The position numbers were made by a program, and so were the translations under genes. This document shows positions 4,973 to 8,552 of a stretch of DNA of 8,552 bases, piece after piece; the stretch's first letter is position 1; every line of letters begins with the position of its first letter. The DNA is from Candidatus Bathyarchaeota archaeon. GTDB taxonomy: Archaea > Thermoproteota > Bathyarchaeia > RBG-16-48-13 > GCA-020355125. The stretch is taken from NCBI GenBank assembly GCA_030607815.1, contig JAUWJG010000028.1:1-8552 (forward strand). The letters run 5' to 3'. The notes below the pieces were generated by a model. That model worked only from the letters and a program-made list of their open reading frames with translations, did not search any database and was not told where the DNA came from.

Positions 4973-5971
4973 ATGGGACGACGGAGAAAAAGTGCACCTA
5001 AACATGGTTCATTGGCTTACCTCCCAAGAGGTAGGGCTAAAAGTCCAATAGGTAAAGTAAACTACTGGCCTGAGATTGATGCTGATTCTCCAACTCTTTT
5101 AGGGTTTTCTGGCTATAAAGTTGGAATGAGTTATATATACACGATCAGTGATAAAACGGGGTCTCCCATATACGGTCAAGAAGTTTTCACTCCCATCACT
5201 TATATAGAGACCCCCCCGATGGTTGTCTGTGGATTCCGAGCTTACGTACGAACAATTAATGGCTTAAAATCATTTTCTGAAGTTTGGGCAAAGAAGTTTC
5301 CAAAAGAAATTCAGAAAATTTCTCCATTCCTAAAAAATGTAGATTCAAAAGTTTCCTTAAATACAATAAAAACTTCCTTAAGTAAGATTTCCGAGTTCCG
5401 AGCACTCTTCGCTACTATACCGCTTTTATCTAGTATTTCTCAGAAGAAACCTGACATTTTTGAGGTCAAAGTTGATGGAGGAACAATAAAAGATCAGCTG
5501 AATTATCTTAAAGGCCTTTTAGGTAAGAAAGTGGAACTGTCAGAAATATTCAAGGAAGGACAGTTTGTTGATGTTATAGCAGTAACAAAGGGTAAGGGGA
5601 TTCAGGGACCTGTAAAACGCTGGGGTGTTAAGAAACTTAGTCATAAATCTAATAAAAAGGTGCGAGGTGTTGGTACACTTGGAGCTTGGATGCCTCATTA
5701 TGTAATGTATACGGTTCCTCGTGCTGGTCAAATGGGTTTCCATCAAAGAACTGAAAGAAATAAAAGGATTTTAAAAATTGGTCAAGATGGTGAAGCTATA
5801 ACTCCAAGAGGAGGTTTTCCCCATTACGGCAAAATCAAAAAAGATTATCTGATTCTGAAAGGTAGCGTTCCAGGTTCTACAAAACGTTTATTAAAATTTC
5901 GTTATGCAAATCATCCACCCACGAATTCTCAGAAAGTTGCCCCTAAAATAATACCATCTTTGGAAATATAA
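4973..5971 (+). CDS. rpl3: Large ribosomal subunit protein uL3 (L3)
   Basis: uL3 binds 23S rRNA near the peptidyl transferase centre and is an early assembly protein. The 332-residue product has the long archaeal/eukaryotic form. Recognisable blocks are the basic N-terminus MGRRRKSAPKHGSLAYLPRG, GFSGYKVGM (44-52), TKGKGIQGPVKRWG (205-218, the start of the W-finger region), GAGQ-like GQMGFHQRTERN (252-263) and GSVPGSTKR (297-305). It is the first gene of the rpl3-rpl4-rpl23-rpl2 operon. GGAG and GATGTGA (4958-4969) precede the ATG as an extended ribosome binding site. A TTTATAT stretch at 4951-4957 is too near the start to be a normal TATA box for a transcript with this site. Identification is secure. 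Confidence 0.98.
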   Translation: MGRRRKSAPKHGSLAYLPRGRAKSPIGKVNYWPEIDADSPTLLGFSGYKVGMSYIYTISDKTGSPIYGQEVFTPITYIETPPMVVCGFRAYVRTINGLKSFSEVWAKKFPKEIQKISPFLKNVDSKVSLNTIKTSLSKISEFRALFATIPLLSSISQKKPDIFEVKVDGGTIKDQLNYLKGLLGKKVELSEIFKEGQFVDVIAVTKGKGIQGPVKRWGVKKLSHKSNKKVRGVGTLGAWMPHYVMYTVPRAGQMGFHQRTERNKRILKIGQDGEAITPRGGFPHYGKIKKDYLILKGSVPGSTKRLLKFRYANHPPTNSQKVAPKIIPSLEI

Positions 5972-5980
5972 AAGGAGGGG
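5972..5980 (+). promoter_or_regulatory. Strong ribosome binding site of rpl4
   Basis: AAGGAGGGG begins directly after the rpl3 stop and lies 10 bases before the rpl4 ATG. It is the best Shine-Dalgarno match in the window. Confidence 0.75.
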
Positions 5981-5990
5981 AAAGACGTTC

Positions 5991-6770
5991 ATGAATATTC
6001 AAATTTACGATCTACTTGGAAATGTCAAAAAAACTATCGAGTTACCTAAAATCTTTGAGACCCCTCTTAGACCTGATGTGATAAAACGAGCAGTTTTAGC
6101 TCAACAATCACATGGGATTCAACCTCAAGGTCGAGATCCCATGGCGGGAAAACGGACATCCGCAGTCTCAATGGGAACAGGACACGGTACTGCAAGACTG
6201 CCAAGAGTTAAAGGCAGTCGCTTCCCAAGAGCTCAGCAGGGAGCTTTTGCACCGAGTGCTGTTGGAGGTCGCACTACACATCCTCCGAGATCTGAGAAAA
6301 AAATTTATAAATTTATTAATAAAAAAGAGCGTCGTCTAGCTATACGTTCTGCTATCGCAGCTACAGCAAATAAAACTCAGGTAGCACATCGCGGACATGC
6401 AATTGAAGATGTCCCAATGATCCCTCTGGTCATTGTTGATAAGCTTCAAGATATAGACTATGCTGGTGAAGCTCGAACTTTCTTTAAAAATTTAGGTCTC
6501 TGGCCTGATTTAGAGAGAGTATATAACTCAAGGAAGATTAGAGCTGGTAAAGGAAAGATGCGAGGACGAAAGAAGCGACATGGTGTTGGTCCTCTACTTG
6601 TTATCCATAAGAATGGTGGGATTAGAAAAGCAGTTGGTAACTTTCTCGGTGTTGATGTAATTGAAGTCAATTACTTAAACTCCGAAGCCTTAGCCCCTGG
6701 AACTGTTCCTGGAAGATTGACTGTTTGGACTAGCTCTGCTATTAATGATCTCAAAACTCTATTTATGTGA
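5991..6770 (+). CDS. rpl4: Large ribosomal subunit protein uL4 (L4)
   Basis: uL4 lines the narrow part of the nascent peptide exit tunnel. The 259-residue product is the archaeal/eukaryotic type (often L4/L1e). An extended loop reaching into the subunit spans about 41-105, rich in Arg, Gly and Pro (GRDPMAGKRTSA, PRVKGSRFPRAQQGAFAPSA). The globular part has HRGHAIEDVPMIPLVI (133-148), RAGKGKMRGRKKRHG (184-198) and PLLVIHKNGGIRKA (201-214), all typical. The C-terminus TVWTSSAINDLKTLF is also normal. It sits 19 bases after rpl3, and rpl23 starts 10 bases after its stop. In bacteria L4 represses its own S10 operon; nothing here shows that for this archaeon. Confidence 0.98.
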   Translation: MNIQIYDLLGNVKKTIELPKIFETPLRPDVIKRAVLAQQSHGIQPQGRDPMAGKRTSAVSMGTGHGTARLPRVKGSRFPRAQQGAFAPSAVGGRTTHPPRSEKKIYKFINKKERRLAIRSAIAATANKTQVAHRGHAIEDVPMIPLVIVDKLQDIDYAGEARTFFKNLGLWPDLERVYNSRKIRAGKGKMRGRKKRHGVGPLLVIHKNGGIRKAVGNFLGVDVIEVNYLNSEALAPGTVPGRLTVWTSSAINDLKTLFM

Positions 6771-6780
6771 GATGGTAAAT

Positions 6781-7044
6781 ATGATACCTAATCAAAACAT
6801 TATCCTGTACTCCTTAATGACTGAAAAAGCGGTAAATTTAATCGAAAGTGAAAATAAACTTACCTTTATTGTTAATCTTAAGGCAAATAAATATAAAATA
6901 AAAAAAGCTGTTGAGGAACTTTACGACGTAAAGGTTGATAAAGTTAACCTTTTAATAACTACTAAAAGTTTAAAAAAGGCTTTTGTAAAACTAAAACCTG
7001 AAAATAAAGCTTCAGATCTTGCAATAAAACTTGGAATATTTTAA
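6781..7044 (+). CDS. rpl23: Large ribosomal subunit protein uL23 (L23)
   Basis: uL23 sits at the exit of the peptide tunnel and is a docking site for SRP and other nascent-chain factors. The 87-residue product carries the family pattern: SLMTEKAVNLIESENKLTFIV (reading from residue 11), ANKYKIKKAVEELYDVKVDKVN in the centre, and LLITTKSLKKAFVKL before the end. Three in-frame ATGs exist. The one at 6781 gives the usual archaeal length and has GATGG about 5 bases upstream. Those at 6745 and 6772 would add 12 or 3 residues; 6745 would lie inside rpl4 with no ribosome binding site. The protein has an acidic/basic mix and no unusual insert. Confidence 0.93.
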   Translation: MIPNQNIILYSLMTEKAVNLIESENKLTFIVNLKANKYKIKKAVEELYDVKVDKVNLLITTKSLKKAFVKLKPENKASDLAIKLGIF

Positions 7045-7068
7045 TAATTACTTAAAGGATGTAAGTTT

Positions 7069-7827
7069 ATGGGAAAAAGAATTAGAGTTCAGAGAAGAGG
7101 TCGTGGAAGCTCAACTTTTAGGTCATTACCCCATAAACGTATTAGTCCATCAAAATATTTCACACTTCATAAAACTGGAGTAAACTATCCACTCACTGCT
7201 TCTGTAAAAGAACTTTTACATGAACCTGGTAGAGGATCACCTTTAGCAAAGATAATGCTTGAAAACGGAAAAGTCTTCTACATCGTAGCCCCTGAGGGAA
7301 TTTCTGTCAATCAACAAATTGAATTTGGGCCATCAGCTCATGCAGCAATCGGTAATATTCTTCCTGTGAGCCAGATTTCTCCTGGAACACTCATTTGCAA
7401 TCTTGAACATCACCCGGGGGATGGGGGAAAATTCGTTAAAGCTTCAGGTACTTATGCAACTGTTGTATCTCACACTTCTAAGGGAACCCTTGTCAAACTT
7501 CCATCAAAAAAATTGACTTATATAAATGATTTATGCTTAGCAACCATTGGCATCGTATCTGGTGCTGGAAGAACTTCAAAACCATTTCTTAAAGCTGGAA
7601 ACAAATCGCATTGGATGTCAGCTAAGGGACGTATGTATCCTACGACGAAAGGCGTTGCTATGAACGCTTGTGATCACCCTCATGGAGGTGGTGCTCATAA
7701 ATCTCATTCATTACGACCCACAACGGTGTCGAGAAATGCTCCCCCTGGAGCGAAGGTAGGTTTGATAGCTGCGCGACAGACTGGTCGTGCTCGTTCGGTG
7801 CGTGCTAGACAACGTAGAATTTCATAA
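7069..7827 (+). CDS. rpl2: Large ribosomal subunit protein uL2 (L2)
   Basis: uL2 contacts the peptidyl transferase region and the subunit bridge. The 252-residue product has the archaeal form: a basic N-terminus (MGKRIRVQRRGRGSSTFRS), the OB-fold and SH3-like core, and the signature VAMNACDHPHGGG (196-208), with Ala-Cys where Pro-Val is commonest. The C-terminus is rich in Arg (RQTGRARSVRARQRR). AAAGGAT (7053-7059) is the ribosome binding site, 9 bases before the ATG, and the gene follows rpl23 after 24 bases. It is the last ribosomal gene seen: no rps19 or rpl22 follows, and a TTG-started radA comes next. Confidence 0.98.
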   Translation: MGKRIRVQRRGRGSSTFRSLPHKRISPSKYFTLHKTGVNYPLTASVKELLHEPGRGSPLAKIMLENGKVFYIVAPEGISVNQQIEFGPSAHAAIGNILPVSQISPGTLICNLEHHPGDGGKFVKASGTYATVVSHTSKGTLVKLPSKKLTYINDLCLATIGIVSGAGRTSKPFLKAGNKSHWMSAKGRMYPTTKGVAMNACDHPHGGGAHKSHSLRPTTVSRNAPPGAKVGLIAARQTGRARSVRARQRRIS

Positions 7828-7872
7828 TCTGCTCTCTTAGAAGAAAAATGGCTTATTCATTAAAGCAGTAAG

Positions 7873-7893
7873 TTTTTATCAGTCCATTTATAA
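7873..7893 (+). promoter_or_regulatory. Candidate promoter for radA, with possible rpl2 terminator T run
   Basis: TTTTTAT (7873-7879) and TTTATAA (7887-7893) are both TATA-like. A start about 25 bases after either would give a leader of roughly 15-30 bases ahead of the radA TTG, keeping the GAGG site at 7920-7923. The T5 run at 7873-7877 could also end the ribosomal transcript. The gap holds only a 7-codon ATG frame at 7848, which I do not call. Confidence 0.4.
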
Positions 7894-7931
7894 CAGAGAA
7901 TTATAAGACGTTCTACTTTGAGGAAAGAGAG

Positions 7932-8552
7932 TTGACAGAAACTACGGAAACTACGGAAACTACGGAAACTACGGAAACTATTAAAGGATTGGAGGATCTC
8001 CCAGGAATCGGACCTGTAACAGCTCAAAAGTTACGTATTGCTGGGTATAATACTTTAGAATCTCTTGCCTTAGCCCCTTCCAGGGAACTGGTAGATACTG
8101 CTGGACTTACTGCGGAGAAGGCGATCTCCCTCTCTTTGAAAGCAAGAGAGATACTTCAGATAAAATTTCAAACCGCTGAAGAATTACTTATACAAAGAAA
8201 GGAAATTACTCGTTTGACGACTGGAAGTAAAAATCTCGATGGAATACTCGGTGGAGGCGTCGAAAGTCGAGCTATCCTCGAATTGATTGGAGAGTTCGGT
8301 GTAGGAAAGACTCAGATTTGTCTAACACTTTGTGTCACCGTACAATTACCACCCGAAAGGGGCGGTCTAGGTGGAAGAGTGCTATACATTGATGCCGAAG
8401 GAACCTTCCGTCCTGAGCGAATTGTTGAAATCAGCCGTAACCAAGGAGTTGATCCAGTTGATATTCTTAAAAATATTATAGTTGCAAGAGCATTTAATAG
8501 TGATCATCAAATGTTGATTGGAGAAAAAACAGATGAACTAGTAAAGACGGAG
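7932..8552 (+). CDS. radA: DNA repair and recombination protein RadA, 5' part
   Basis: RadA is the archaeal RecA/Rad51 recombinase, which forms filaments on single-stranded DNA and exchanges strands. The window holds 207 codons and ends in frame. After a 16-residue TET-repeat tail comes the N-terminal helix-hairpin-helix domain (17-75, GLEDLPGIGPVTAQKL). The ATPase core starts at about 92 (ITRLTTGSKNLDGILGGG) with Walker A GEFGVGKT at 120-127, then QLPPERGG and YIDAEGTFRPERI. Walker B and the DNA-binding loops lie beyond the window. TTG at 7932 is the start: no ATG or GTG precedes it between the in-frame TAA at 7869 and 7932, and GAGG (7920-7923) lies 8 bases upstream. The family normally has Ser or Ala where V124 stands in Walker A. 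The gene directly follows rpl2, an unusual place. Confidence 0.95.
   Translation, partial: MTETTETTETTETTETIKGLEDLPGIGPVTAQKLRIAGYNTLESLALAPSRELVDTAGLTAEKAISLSLKAREILQIKFQTAEELLIQRKEITRLTTGSKNLDGILGGGVESRAILELIGEFGVGKTQICLTLCVTVQLPPERGGLGGRVLYIDAEGTFRPERIVEISRNQGVDPVDILKNIIVARAFNSDHQMLIGEKTDELVKTE
7935..7979 (+). repeat. Five-copy 9-base tandem repeat encoding TET units in radA
   Basis: Four exact copies of ACGGAAACT follow one variant copy (ACAGAAACT). Because 9 is a multiple of three the reading frame is kept, giving Thr-Glu-Thr five times at the RadA N-terminus. Slippage could change copy number without breaking the gene. Confidence 0.9.

Noticed and set aside
5540..5746. 68-codon minus-strand frame inside rpl3
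   Set aside because: Antisense to the conserved uL3 core, with no start context or family pattern.
6112..6670. Extra frames inside rpl4 on both strands (6112-6339 plus, 6458-6670 minus)
   Set aside because: Shadows of rpl4, whose product is unmistakable over its whole length.
6745..6780. Longer rpl23 start inside rpl4
   Set aside because: The extra 12 residues are not typical of archaeal uL23 and no ribosome binding site precedes 6745; the ATG at 6781 gives normal length and better context.
1..8552. CRISPR array, insertion sequence, tRNA or rRNA
   Set aside because: No spaced direct repeats, no transposase pattern or paired terminal repeats, no T-arm or cloverleaf and no rRNA-like stretch seen on either strand. 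The only clear tandem repeat is within radA.

Overview
The window is archaeal chromosome, AT-rich (by eye about one third GC). The evidence is uL3, uL4, uL23 and uL2 in archaeal/eukaryotic form and S10-operon order, an archaeal transcript-cleavage factor (TFS), a 20S proteasome beta subunit, a ribbon-helix-helix/zinc-ribbon regulator, and the start of RadA. The first two genes, read here as relatives of eukaryotic Nse4 and Nse3, make an Asgard archaeon the most likely source. That placement is an inference, since no rRNA is present.

Layout. (1) Positions 1-1603, minus strand: a two-gene operon with an ATGA overlap. The upstream gene encodes a 282-residue protein whose C-terminal half follows the Nse4 kleisin pattern. 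The downstream gene encodes a 187-residue protein with the tandem winged-helix layout and the closing W-x-x-RA-x-E-type motif of MAGE/Nse3. Together they look like a kleisin and its kite partner from an SMC5/6-type complex. (2) 1604-2306: AT-rich spacer with a promoter and possible gene relics. (3) 2307-3070: a TFS-like gene (+) converging on a ribbon-helix-helix/zinc-ribbon gene (-). (4) 3071-3758: non-coding spacer ending in the proteasome gene promoter. (5) 3759-4361: a proteasome beta subunit with alanine where the catalytic Thr1 should be. (6) 4362-4972: non-coding; its last 115 bases hold clustered inverted repeats that could be a regulatory leader for the ribosomal operon. (7) 4973-7827: rpl3-rpl4-rpl23-rpl2, tightly packed. 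(8) 7828-8552: a short spacer with a promoter, then the 5' part of radA, starting at TTG and running off the window; its N-terminus is a five-copy nine-base repeat coding for TET units.

How the genes fit together. The ribosomal genes form one translation operon with a Shine-Dalgarno motif at each gene. They stop after rpl2, where most archaea continue with rps19 and rpl22, and radA follows from what looks like its own promoter. The proteasome, TFS and regulator genes appear to be separate units. The region most worth attention is the Nse4/Nse3-like operon. The proteasome subunit with a lost nucleophile and the structured S10 leader come next.
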